Assembly: GCA_030630905.1 (NCBI GenBank) | Contig: DAOVMB010000022.1 | Span: forward strand, 1-13,304 | Length of the DNA: 13,304 nt | Origin: Sedimentisphaerales bacterium | GTDB taxonomy: Bacteria; Planctomycetota; Phycisphaerae; Sedimentisphaerales; Anaerobacaceae | Reading direction: 5' to 3' | In this document: in pieces, positions 1 to 7,020 of the stretch | How positions within the stretch are numbered: the stretch's first letter is position 1 | Layout: each line of letters opens with the position of its first letter | Notes under the pieces: model-generated | What the model was told of the DNA's origin: nothing | Seen by the model: the letters and a program-made list of their open reading frames with translations, nothing else | Databases searched by the model: none | Program-made: the position numbers and the translations under genes

Positions 1-1022
1 AGCGGATGTTCCGGCTCCTCGTATCCGCCCACAATCGTTTCATTGAAAGGCCTGCCCACGTGCGGATTGTAATATGGATTCGCTATCGTGACATTGATGA
101 GCCCGAGGCCCCGCTGCCGCAAGAGCCCGATAAGCTTCTTTGGCTCGGTCAGGTCCGGTTTAGTATAATCATCCTTGTCGACGGCCCAGCCGTAAGGATA
201 AGGAATCGCATCGTAAATTCCAAGGCGCATCGCAACGACGGCATCTTCGCCGAGTTCTTGATGAATCTTATCGATGACTTCCAGCGGAAGTCTCGTTCGG
301 TTCTCGAACGAGCCGCCGTACTTTCCTTTCCTGCTGCGGCAGCCGAAAAGCTCGTTGATCAGGTATCCGTGGCAGGACTTGACATCGACGGCGTCAAATC
401 CGACTTCGAAGGCGATTCTTGCCGCCTTGACATAAGCATCCTGGAGCTTGTCAAGATATTCGTCCGTCACAAGAGGCCAATCGTCCGGTATCCTGCTTTT
501 TCTATTTGGATCAGGTTTTGGCTGGGGTGCTAGTGGATCACGGTACAGATCGCGTTGAGCGATGATTGGATGTACCTTGCCTTCCGGTTTACTGTACCGG
601 CCCGAATGAGTCAACTGAAGCACAATGACGGGCTTGTGGCCTGGTCCCATGCCCTTGGCGGCAGCCTGTCGCATCATCTTGACCATTGCGGCAAAACTGT
701 CCTTGTTCTTTTCGTTAATCCATAATTGTCTCGGATTAGCTCGGCCTTCAGGGACAACCGCTGTGGCCTCCGCCCAGATCAGACCTGCGCCGCCTGCAGC
801 GAATCTTTCATATCGCCGGAGCGTCAGCTTTCCCGGTCGGCCCTGGGAATCGCCGTCGCAGCCCTCCATCGGATGCACCGCCAGCGAGTTCGGTATTACT
901 AATTCTCCAATCTGCACGGGTTCGGTCAAAATCGAAACGTCCTCGATCGCCTGAACGTTAACGCCGAGTTGCTTGCTTAATCGTTTCAAATCCGCAGTAT
1001 TACGCAATCGGAATTCCCACAT
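1..1022 (-). CDS. NADH:flavin oxidoreductase, Old Yellow Enzyme family (C-terminus cut by window edge)
   Basis: I translated this frame by hand: 340 uninterrupted codons from an ATG at 1022 to the window edge. It matches the N-terminal and central part of the FMN-binding TIM barrel of the Old Yellow Enzyme family, which reduces activated double bonds or related substrates with NAD(P)H. Visible landmarks are AVHPMEGCDG (residues 48-57), RRYERFAAGGAGLIWAEAT (69-87), VLQLTHSGRYSKP (134-146) and KSCHGYLINELFG (215-227), followed by the Arg-containing phosphate-side segment near FENRTRLPLEV (239-249). The substrate-site pair, usually two His or His/Asn, reads K215...H218 here, so the substrate is probably not a classical enone. 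The gene starts 13 bases after uvrA. A GAGG at 1034-1037 overlaps the uvrA stop and is its likely SD, though its 11-base spacing is long. A C-terminal Fe-S/FAD extension, as in 2,4-dienoyl-CoA reductases, cannot be judged. Family call is secure; substrate unknown. Confidence 0.88.
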   Translation of the reverse strand, partial: MWEFRLRNTADLKRLSKQLGVNVQAIEDVSILTEPVQIGELVIPNSLAVHPMEGCDGDSQGRPGKLTLRRYERFAAGGAGLIWAEATAVVPEGRANPRQLWINEKNKDSFAAMVKMMRQAAAKGMGPGHKPVIVLQLTHSGRYSKPEGKVHPIIAQRDLYRDPLAPQPKPDPNRKSRIPDDWPLVTDEYLDKLQDAYVKAARIAFEVGFDAVDVKSCHGYLINELFGCRSRKGKYGGSFENRTRLPLEVIDKIHQELGEDAVVAMRLGIYDAIPYPYGWAVDKDDYTKPDLTEPKKLIGLLRQRGLGLINVTIANPYYNPHVGRPFNETIVGGYEEPEHP

Positions 1023-1035
1023 TATATCGTTCGCC

Positions 1036-3894
1036 TCACCGTTTACTGTTATCGAGTTTCTCTTTCAGAAATTTGGCTGTATAGCTGTTTTTGTTTTTGA
1101 CAATTTGCTCAGGCGTTCCTGTGACGACCACTTTGCCCCCGGCCTCGCCGCCTTCGGGGCCGAGATCTATTATATAATCCGCCATCTTGATTACGTCAAG
1201 GTTGTGCTCGATGACGACAACGGTATTGCCGCAATCTGTCAGCCGCTGAAGCACATTCAAGAGGTTGTGAATATCGGCAAAGTGCAGCCCCGTAGTCGGT
1301 TCGTCGAGCAGATACAGGGTGTGCCCCGTCGCCGCCTTGCTCAGTTCGGCCGAGAGTTTGACTCGCTGGGCTTCGCCGCCGGAGAGAGTCGTCGAAGCCT
1401 GGCCGAGCTGCATATAGCCCATCCCGACATCGGCTAATGTCTGTAATATCCGGACAATCGTTGGGAAGTTTGCGAAGAAAGCCAGTGCCTTTTCAATCCG
1501 CATATCGAGCACGTCAGCGATATTCTTGCCTTTGTATGTCACTGTGAGGGTCTCCGGATTATATCTTTTGCCCTTACAGCTCTGGCAGGTGATGTAAACG
1601 TCCGGCAGAAAGTGCATTTCTATTTTTTTTGTGCCCTGTCCCTTGCAGTATTCGCAGCGTCCGCCCTTGACGTTAAAGCTGAATCGTCCTGGTTTATAGC
1701 CTCGAATTTTCGCCTCACGCGTCATGCTGAACAGTTTTCTGATCACGTCGAAGGCCCCGGTATATGTTGCCGGATTACTTCTCGGCGTCTTTCCGATAGG
1801 TGACTGATCGATCTCTATCACCTTGTCAATCTGCGACGTGCCAAGAAGAGTTTTGTGCCTGCCGGGTTTTCCGCGAGACTGATAGAGCCGGCGTTTCAGG
1901 GCTTTGAGCAGAATCTCGGTGACCAGAGTGCTCTTGCCGGAGCCGGAGACACCCGTGACGCAGGTAAAGGCGCCGAGCGGAAACTTAACATCGATATCCT
2001 TTAAGTTGTTTTCGGCAGCCTCTTTTACCTCGATACATTTTCTCAGATTGTAACGTCTTCTTTTTACCGGCAGGGCGATACTCTTTTTGCCGCTCAGGTA
2101 ATCGCCCGTCAGTGAATCTTCACAGTCGGTAATGTCACTGAGGCTGCCCTTTGCGACGAGTTCACCGCCATGTGTACCGGCGGCCGGGCCGATGTCGATG
2201 ATATGGTCGGCGCATCTGATAATATCCTCGTCGTGCTCGACTACAATTACCGTATTTCCTAACCGGGTGAGCCGTTTTAGGATTCCCAGCAATCGGTTGT
2301 TGTCTCGCTTGTGCAGGCCTATTGTCGGCTCATCGAGCACGTAGCAGACCCCGACCAGCCCGCTTCCAACCTGCGTGGCCAGGCGGATTCGCTGGGCTTC
2401 TCCGCCGGCAAGGGTGCTGCTCATCCTGTCCAGGGTCAGGTACCCGAGACCGACGTCGAACATAAATTTAAGCCGTGCTTTTATCTCCTTTAACACCGCG
2501 GCGGCAATCAGTGACTGTTCCTCGTCTAATTTCAGCTTCTTGAAGAAAGCCTGTGCTTTTTCGATACTAAGAGCGGTCAGTTGATTGATACTCTTGCCCC
2601 CGATAGTAACAGCAATCGCCTCGGGCCGAAGCCTGGCGCCTTGGCAACCCCGGCAGGGGTGCTGTGACAAATAGCTGGTCAATCTGGTTTTCACGTATTC
2701 GCTGGTTGTGTTTTCCCATCGCCGGTTAAGATTTGGAATCACTCCTTCAAACGACACGCCGTATTTCTTCACGTCGGCTGGGGTCGTACCGTACATCAGA
2801 ACCGTTCTGTATTTTTCCGGTATTTGGTTGAATGGTATTGATTTGCTGATACCCATCTTCCTGCAAAACCGTTTAACGAGTCTGTTGTAGAAAATATTCA
2901 TTCTCTTTCCGCCTTTACGCCAGGCGTCGATAGCGCCGTTTTCCAGCGAGACGCTTTTGTCCGGCACAATCAGGTCGGGGTCAAACTCCAGAATGGTCCC
3001 GAGGCCGTCGCAGCTTTTGCAGGCGCCATAGGGACTATTGAAGCTGAACAGCCGGGGCGATAGCTCCTCGAGACTTGCCTGTGGGTGCTTTGGGCAGGCG
3101 AAATTTTCGCTGTAGATCGTTTCTTTCCATTTTCCGTCACCGCCGTTTTTTTTGTCCGCTTTGGATTCCTGCACCAATGCGAGAAGCGCACCGTCAGCTA
3201 ATTTCAGCGCCGTCTCTACCGAATCGGCCAGCCGGATGCGAATTGCATCCTTGAGGATTAACCGATCGACTACCGCTGCGATATTGTGCTTTTTGTTCTT
3301 ATTCAGAGCCGGCACATTACGTACATCGTAAATCGTGCCGTCCACCCTGACACGCACGAAGCCTTCTCGCTGTATATGGGCGAAAATATCCTTATGCTCG
3401 CCTTTTTTGCCTCGAACCAGCGGTGCACATATCTGGATTTTCGTACCCTCCGGCCGGGAAAGAATTGACTCGACGATCTGGGAGGAATGCTGGCTTGTGA
3501 TTTCTTTGCCGCAAACCCAGCAGTGGGGCTTGCCAGCGCGGGCAAAAAGCACTCTGAAGTAGTCATAAATCTCAGTGGTGGTAGCTACGGTCGAGCGAGG
3601 ATTGTGACTGGCGCTTCGCTGCTCGATGGCAATCGTCGGCGGCAGACCCGTGATGTCGGAGACGGACGGTTTCTGCATCTGTTCGAGAAACTGCCGGGCA
3701 TAGGCGCTCAGTGACTCGACATATTTCCTGCGCCCTTCGGCATAAATCGTATCGAAAGCGAGCGAACTTTTTCCCGAGCCGCTGATGCCTGTAATGACCA
3801 CCAGTTTATCACGAGGGATGCTCAGACTGATATTTTTGAGATTGTGCTCGGAGGCACCTGTAATTCTAATAGCTTTTTCTGCTTTCCCGGCCAT
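1036..3894 (-). CDS. uvrA: UvrABC excinuclease subunit A
   Basis: This is the damage-recognition ATPase of nucleotide excision repair, which loads UvrB at lesions as a dimer. It is full length at 952 residues, close to the usual 940-950. Two ABC modules are visible. The first has Walker A GISGSGKSS (36-44), signature LAGGEAQRIRLA (495-506) and Walker B YVLDEPTIGLH (518-528). The second has Walker A GVSGSGKST (648-656), signature LSGGEAQRVKLS (837-848) and Walker B LLDEPTTGLH (862-871). The C-terminal zinc module is intact as CEYC (747-750) and CQSC (770-773). The insertion-domain zinc site reads C267-P-K-H270 with C292/C295, so one Cys is replaced by His, which can still bind zinc. The ATG at 3894 has only a weak AAGAAG-like SD. 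The flavin oxidoreductase follows 13 bases downstream and the fic-nfi operon is divergent. I saw no LexA-type box upstream. Confidence 0.98.
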   Translation of the reverse strand: MAGKAEKAIRITGASEHNLKNISLSIPRDKLVVITGISGSGKSSLAFDTIYAEGRRKYVESLSAYARQFLEQMQKPSVSDITGLPPTIAIEQRSASHNPRSTVATTTEIYDYFRVLFARAGKPHCWVCGKEITSQHSSQIVESILSRPEGTKIQICAPLVRGKKGEHKDIFAHIQREGFVRVRVDGTIYDVRNVPALNKNKKHNIAAVVDRLILKDAIRIRLADSVETALKLADGALLALVQESKADKKNGGDGKWKETIYSENFACPKHPQASLEELSPRLFSFNSPYGACKSCDGLGTILEFDPDLIVPDKSVSLENGAIDAWRKGGKRMNIFYNRLVKRFCRKMGISKSIPFNQIPEKYRTVLMYGTTPADVKKYGVSFEGVIPNLNRRWENTTSEYVKTRLTSYLSQHPCRGCQGARLRPEAIAVTIGGKSINQLTALSIEKAQAFFKKLKLDEEQSLIAAAVLKEIKARLKFMFDVGLGYLTLDRMSSTLAGGEAQRIRLATQVGSGLVGVCYVLDEPTIGLHKRDNNRLLGILKRLTRLGNTVIVVEHDEDIIRCADHIIDIGPAAGTHGGELVAKGSLSDITDCEDSLTGDYLSGKKSIALPVKRRRYNLRKCIEVKEAAENNLKDIDVKFPLGAFTCVTGVSGSGKSTLVTEILLKALKRRLYQSRGKPGRHKTLLGTSQIDKVIEIDQSPIGKTPRSNPATYTGAFDVIRKLFSMTREAKIRGYKPGRFSFNVKGGRCEYCKGQGTKKIEMHFLPDVYITCQSCKGKRYNPETLTVTYKGKNIADVLDMRIEKALAFFANFPTIVRILQTLADVGMGYMQLGQASTTLSGGEAQRVKLSAELSKAATGHTLYLLDEPTTGLHFADIHNLLNVLQRLTDCGNTVVVIEHNLDVIKMADYIIDLGPEGGEAGGKVVVTGTPEQIVKNKNSYTAKFLKEKLDNSKR

Positions 3895-3957
3895 TTTACT
3901 TCTTTACTGACCTCAAGTAACAATATTGCAAAAAATCGACATTAACACAAATTGGTT

Positions 3958-3986
3958 ATTGTAGCACAACACATCGGAAAGGTAAA
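3958..3986 (-). promoter_or_regulatory. Possible uvrA promoter
   Basis: Reading the minus strand, TTTACC (complement of 3981-3986) lies 17 bases before TACAAT (complement of 3958-3963). These match the sigma70 -35 and -10 consensus at four and five of six positions. The -10 ends 63 bases upstream of the uvrA ATG, leaving a plausible leader. The elements are imperfect in an AT-rich stretch, so chance is possible. Confidence 0.35.
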
Positions 3987-4069
3987 AGGTGTTTTTTGGT
4001 CGTCTGAAATCCCTTGTTTTCTGCTGAGGCGGGCGATATTATAGGCGTAATCGAAATAGGTCTCTGTTA

Positions 4070-4163
4070 TACTAATTTAATACTAAAATGTTTAAAATTA
4101 GTATTTGACAGGGGGTGGAAGAGTTTATATACTAAATTCTAATAAATTAGTACATAATCAGTA
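4070..4163. promoter_or_regulatory. Symmetric six-half-site operator-like array over the fic promoter
   Basis: Six copies of the hexamer TACTAA or its complement TTAGTA occur at 4070-4075 (TACTAA), 4081-4086 (TACTAA), 4098-4103 (TTAGTA), 4130-4135 (TACTAA), 4147-4152 (TTAGTA) and 4158-4163 (TCAGTA, one mismatch). Every half-site has a mirror partner about position 4116.5: the coordinates of each pair sum to 8233. The two inner units, 4081-4103 and 4130-4152, are 23-base imperfect palindromes that match each other at 18 of 23 positions and lie 49 bases apart. The outer half-sites are each 11 bases, about one helical turn, from the nearest inner one. One unit ends just before the -35 and the other begins inside the -10, which is typical of repression. 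The winged helix at the end of the Fic protein is the obvious candidate ligand (inference). Confidence 0.7.
4105..4133 (+). promoter_or_regulatory. sigma70-type promoter of fic-nfi
   Basis: TTGACA at 4105-4110 is a perfect -35 hexamer. After a 17-base spacer comes TATACT at 4128-4133, five of six to the -10 consensus. Transcription would start near 4140, giving an untranslated leader of about 60 bases before the GTG at 4200. The half-site TTAGTA abuts the -35 and TACTAA overlaps the -10. Confidence 0.75.
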
Positions 4164-4184
4164 TTTGCATAAGCGGTTTCTATT

Positions 4185-4191
4185 AAAGGGG
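4185..4191 (+). promoter_or_regulatory. Ribosome binding site deciding the fic GTG start
   Basis: AAAGGGG lies 8 bases before the GTG at 4200 and 14 bases before the next in-frame ATG at 4206. The spacing favours the GTG. Confidence 0.6.
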
Positions 4192-4199
4192 CTAACCGG

Positions 4200-5534
4200 G
4201 TGAAGATGCCGAAACAACCTCCTAAACAGGATGTGATTTGGGAGAAAATCAGAGATGATCCAGAGCGTTTCTTTCGGATTTACGAATTGATCAAAGGCCT
4301 TCCAACCGCAGGGAGATATTTACATTGGGACAAACTGCGCTATCACCAGCCTCCAGAAGGCTATTCCCACGAAGAGTGGTGGTATGCCTTGAAACGAGAA
4401 CGGCAGTTTCTATTCAAAGCCGTTCCCTTGCATGATAAGAATGGCACCCTATTCAAATACTTGATTGCAGATCCGGTCCCTGAAATGCTTCACAAAATAG
4501 ATCAGGGTGCCGGGGGCTTCATCCGGATGCCGGAACCGATTACGAATCCGGACACAAAAGACCAGTATTATGTAAGCTCACTCATCCAAGAAGCGATTAC
4601 TTCAAGTCAGCTTGAAGGAGCCGCCACTACGCGTGAGATCGCAAAGGAGATGATCAAAACGGGCCGACCCCCCCGCGACAAGAGCGAACAAATGATTCTC
4701 AATAATTTTCAAACCATGCGACGCATTGGGAAGCTTAAAAATGAACCTTTGACCAGAGAGTTGATCTTTCATATTCACCACATAATAACTGACAAAACTC
4801 TCAGGGACAAATCGGCAGCGGGACGTTTTCGCAAAGCCAACGAGCGAATCGTTGTTGGTGACATGTACAATGAAGTCTTTCATGATCCACCTCCTGCCCA
4901 ACAGCTCAAAAGCAGAATGGCGGCCATGTGCGATTTTGCCAATTGCAAAAACACTAGTGGCTTTATACATCCTGTAATTCGATCGATTATTTTACACTTT
5001 TGGCTCGCTTACGACCATCCATTTGTTGACGGTAATGGCCGAGTAGCGAGAGCTTTGTTTTACTGGTCAATGCTTAGTCACGGTTATTGGCTCTTCGAGT
5101 TTATCTCGATCTCCCAAGTTATCTTAAAGGCACCGGCGAAGTATGGTCGGGCCTTTCTTTATACGGAAACTGACGACAACGACCTGACGTACTTCATTCT
5201 GTACCACGTGGACGTTATCCATCGAGCAATAAGAGAACTTCACGAGTATATTAAGCGGAGAACCGAACGACTACGGGCGATTGAACGAGAACTCCGTGGT
5301 ATTGCAGCGCTCAACCATCGACAGCGCGCTTTGATCAGTCATGCCTTGCGACATCCGTATCAGCGGTACATGATCAGATCTCATCAAACAAGCCACAATG
5401 TAGTCTATCAGACGAGCCGACTTGACCTTTTAAACTTGGAGAATCGAGGCCTTCTCACCAGTCAAAAAATAGGCAGGACGTGGTACTTTACACCAGTTGG
5501 TGACCTTGAAGAAAAGCTGGCTAAATTGGATTAA
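4200..5534 (+). CDS. Fic-family protein adenylyltransferase with C-terminal winged helix
   Basis: Fic enzymes transfer AMP, or sometimes another nucleotide or phosphate group, to hydroxyls of target proteins. This 444-residue protein has an N-terminal helical region (about 1-115) of a type common in long bacterial Fic proteins. The autoinhibitory motif S135-x-x-x-E139-G140 follows, and a full active loop HPFVDGNGRVAR at 273-284 carries the catalytic His, the acidic metal ligand D277 and the phosphate-binding Arg residues. Residues 370-435 look like a winged-helix DNA-binding domain, with a recognition-helix-like stretch near 392-415 and a wing at GRTWYFTPV (425-433). The inhibitory motif lies N-terminal to the Fic core, as in class II Fic proteins, so the enzyme is probably active but restrained. 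Start is GTG 4200, chosen by its SD; ATG 4206 is possible. nfi follows by 7 bases. Autoregulation through the upstream array is inferred. The protein target is unknown. Confidence 0.93.
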   Translation: MKMPKQPPKQDVIWEKIRDDPERFFRIYELIKGLPTAGRYLHWDKLRYHQPPEGYSHEEWWYALKRERQFLFKAVPLHDKNGTLFKYLIADPVPEMLHKIDQGAGGFIRMPEPITNPDTKDQYYVSSLIQEAITSSQLEGAATTREIAKEMIKTGRPPRDKSEQMILNNFQTMRRIGKLKNEPLTRELIFHIHHIITDKTLRDKSAAGRFRKANERIVVGDMYNEVFHDPPPAQQLKSRMAAMCDFANCKNTSGFIHPVIRSIILHFWLAYDHPFVDGNGRVARALFYWSMLSHGYWLFEFISISQVILKAPAKYGRAFLYTETDDNDLTYFILYHVDVIHRAIRELHEYIKRRTERLRAIERELRGIAALNHRQRALISHALRHPYQRYMIRSHQTSHNVVYQTSRLDLLNLENRGLLTSQKIGRTWYFTPVGDLEEKLAKLD

Positions 5535-5541
5535 GTCCTGT

Positions 5542-6237
5542 ATGGAAACGCAGAAGTTACATAGCTGGAATTTGTCTTATTCGCGGGCCAGAGAGGTGCA
5601 GGCTGACTTGGCCTGCAAAGTGCAGTTTACGCGCTTAAAGGAAAGCCCGAAACTGGTAGCCGGTATTGATTGTGCTTTCAGCAAGGACGGCGACAGAATT
5701 ATTGCTGCGGTTGTCGTTTTGAGGCTGCCTAAATTTGAGCTTATGGAAACGGTAAGTGCTTCGCGAAAGGTAACTTTTCCCTATATACCGGGTCTGCTTT
5801 CTTTTAGGGAGGCTCCGGTATGCATCGCTGCGGTTGAGAAACTGCAAAAGCAGCCTGATGTGTTTATGATCGACGGTCAGGGCATCGCGCATCCCCGCCG
5901 ATTTGGTCTGGCGGCACATCTCGGCCTGTTCCAGGATCAACCGACAATCGGCTGTGCCAAAAGCAGACTGACCGGAACGTATGAAGAGCCCCCGCTCGAA
6001 AAGGGGGCCTACAGCCTGTTAAAAGATAAAAAGGGAAAGCAGAACACACAATCCGAGATAATTGGCGCGGTTGTAAGAACCCGAACGAATGTCAAGCCGG
6101 TCTTTGTCTCGGTAGGGCACAAGTGTCTCTTGGAAGATGCAGTCAGAGTCGTTCTTGACTGTGCCGTGAGGTATCGCCTGCCGGAGCCGACCCGACTTGC
6201 CCACCAGGCAGTCAGCAAGTTGAAGCTAAAGGCCTAA
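5542..6237 (+). CDS. nfi: Endonuclease V (deoxyinosine 3'-endonuclease)
   Basis: Endonuclease V cuts the second phosphodiester bond 3' of deoxyinosine and starts repair of deaminated adenine. The 231-residue protein has all the family's key sites: D43 in VAGIDCAF, the strand-separating wedge YIPGLLSFREAP (81-92) with Y81 and E90, D111 and H117 in DGQGIAHPRRFGLAAHLG (111-128), K140 after the PTIGCA segment, and the C-terminal GAVVRTR...KPVFVSVGH (175-193). The length is normal. I chose ATG 5542 because family members begin about here; a TTG at 5497 would overlap fic by 38 bases and add 15 unlike residues. No strong SD precedes 5542, so translation may be coupled to fic, whose stop is 7 bases upstream. 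It probably shares the repressible fic promoter, which would be unusual for a repair gene. Confidence 0.95.
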   Translation: METQKLHSWNLSYSRAREVQADLACKVQFTRLKESPKLVAGIDCAFSKDGDRIIAAVVVLRLPKFELMETVSASRKVTFPYIPGLLSFREAPVCIAAVEKLQKQPDVFMIDGQGIAHPRRFGLAAHLGLFQDQPTIGCAKSRLTGTYEEPPLEKGAYSLLKDKKGKQNTQSEIIGAVVRTRTNVKPVFVSVGHKCLLEDAVRVVLDCAVRYRLPEPTRLAHQAVSKLKLKA

Positions 6238-6301
6238 ATGAGTTCTACTTGTCCTTTATGTCGGCACAGAGAATCAGAAAAACCGCAGTATTACCTTGAG
6301 C

Positions 6302-6958
6302 TTATTCCGGAACAACTTTTACAGATTGTATTGTTACAGGTTCGGCGGGGACGTCTTCCATGGTGTCGTCCATGCCGTTTCGAGTTATTTTTACTGTTGT
6401 TGTCTTTACCGATGCGATGGCATCCACTACGTCCATTCCCTCAGTGACCTTGCCGAACACGGCATATCCGGCACTTTTTTCATCGACATAGTCCAGAACA
6501 TCGTTGTCTCTGTGATTGATGAAAAACTGGCTTGTTGCGCTGTCGGGGTCGGGTTTTCGGGCCATCGCGACGGTGCCTCGTATATTGCTTGGGCCGTTCC
6601 TGGCTTCATTGATGATTGGATCCCGCGTCTCTTTTTTGGCCATCTTCTCTGTGAAGCCGCCCCCCTGGATCATGAAACCCGGGATGACCCTGTGAAAGAT
6701 CGTACCATCATAGAATCCTGCCTCGACATATCCGAGGAAATTCTTGACCGTGACAGGGGCCGCCTGCTCATTAAGCTTGATGACGATATTTCCCATGCTT
6801 GTTTCCAGCTTCACAATGTTGCTTTGTGACTTCACAATATTCCTTTCCAAGTTGCCTATTTTTTTGTCGGTCTGAGCCTTGTTCGTTTTCTCATTGCAAC
6901 CACATGCCAAAACAACAACCATCAACAATCCATAGAACCATGATTTTCTACTCATCAT
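6302..6958 (-). CDS. Cyclophilin-type peptidyl-prolyl isomerase, predicted lipoprotein
   Basis: Cyclophilins catalyse cis-trans isomerisation of prolyl bonds during protein folding. The 218-residue product starts with a charged segment and a hydrophobic stretch (about 8-18) leading to VVLACGC, where C19 or C21 can be the lipidated Cys; this predicts export and membrane anchoring. A short, partly helical linker follows, then the cyclophilin domain from about residue 48: FHRVIPGFMIQGGG (88-101) with the catalytic Arg (R90), and SATSQFFINHRDN (140-152). The domain is complete to its last strand at 208-216. An ATG-ATG pair marks the start (6953-6958), with a weak GAGAGAG SD. It is the last gene of the bamA-lpx cluster, 62 bases after the Gfo/Idh/MocA gene, which suggests periplasmic folding of envelope proteins (inference). 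It converges on nfi with a 64-base gap and no clear terminator. Confidence 0.93.
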   Translation of the reverse strand: MMSRKSWFYGLLMVVVLACGCNEKTNKAQTDKKIGNLERNIVKSQSNIVKLETSMGNIVIKLNEQAAPVTVKNFLGYVEAGFYDGTIFHRVIPGFMIQGGGFTEKMAKKETRDPIINEARNGPSNIRGTVAMARKPDPDSATSQFFINHRDNDVLDYVDEKSAGYAVFGKVTEGMDVVDAIASVKTTTVKITRNGMDDTMEDVPAEPVTIQSVKVVPE

Positions 6959-7020
6959 ATATCTCTCTCAAAAGAAAATTCTTACAATCGTACGGTTTTA
7001 TTGACTTCACGAGCCGTTCG

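Larger units (their letters stand above)
3895..4199. other. Divergent intergenic region between uvrA and fic
   Basis: These 305 bases carry no credible ORF. The uvrA-proximal part (about 3895-4065) holds a possible minus-strand uvrA promoter and runs of A and T. The fic-proximal part (about 4066-4199) is very AT-rich apart from a G-run at 4111-4115, and contains the fic promoter, the six-half-site operator-like array and the fic SD, each listed separately. I found no RNA gene, no GC-rich terminator hairpin and no insertion-sequence ends. Confidence 0.8.

Noticed and set aside
3087..3098. UvrA zinc site with His in place of one Cys (CPKH)
   Set aside because: C-x-x-H can bind zinc and I recall this variant in many UvrA proteins; not a sign of inactivation.
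4038..4043. Perfect TATAAT on the minus strand as a uvrA promoter
   Set aside because: No -35-like hexamer at 16-18 bases upstream, so the 3958-3986 candidate was preferred, and that only at low confidence.
3895..4066. LexA/SOS box upstream of uvrA
   Set aside because: I looked for CTGT-N8-ACAG and GAAC-N4-GTTC type palindromes and found none; LexA sites of this phylum may differ, so absence is weak evidence.
5497..5541. TTG start giving a longer endonuclease V that overlaps fic
   Set aside because: The extra 15 residues do not resemble the family N-terminus, and ATG 5542 gives a normal-length protein.
5988..6008. GCCCCC / GGGGGC hairpin that could be a terminator or attenuator
   Set aside because: It lies in the middle of the nfi coding frame, codes for conserved endonuclease V residues (EEPPLEKGAY) and has no T-run after it.
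6238..6301. Bidirectional terminator between convergent nfi and the cyclophilin gene
   Set aside because: There is a T5 run on the minus strand but no stem of useful length before it.
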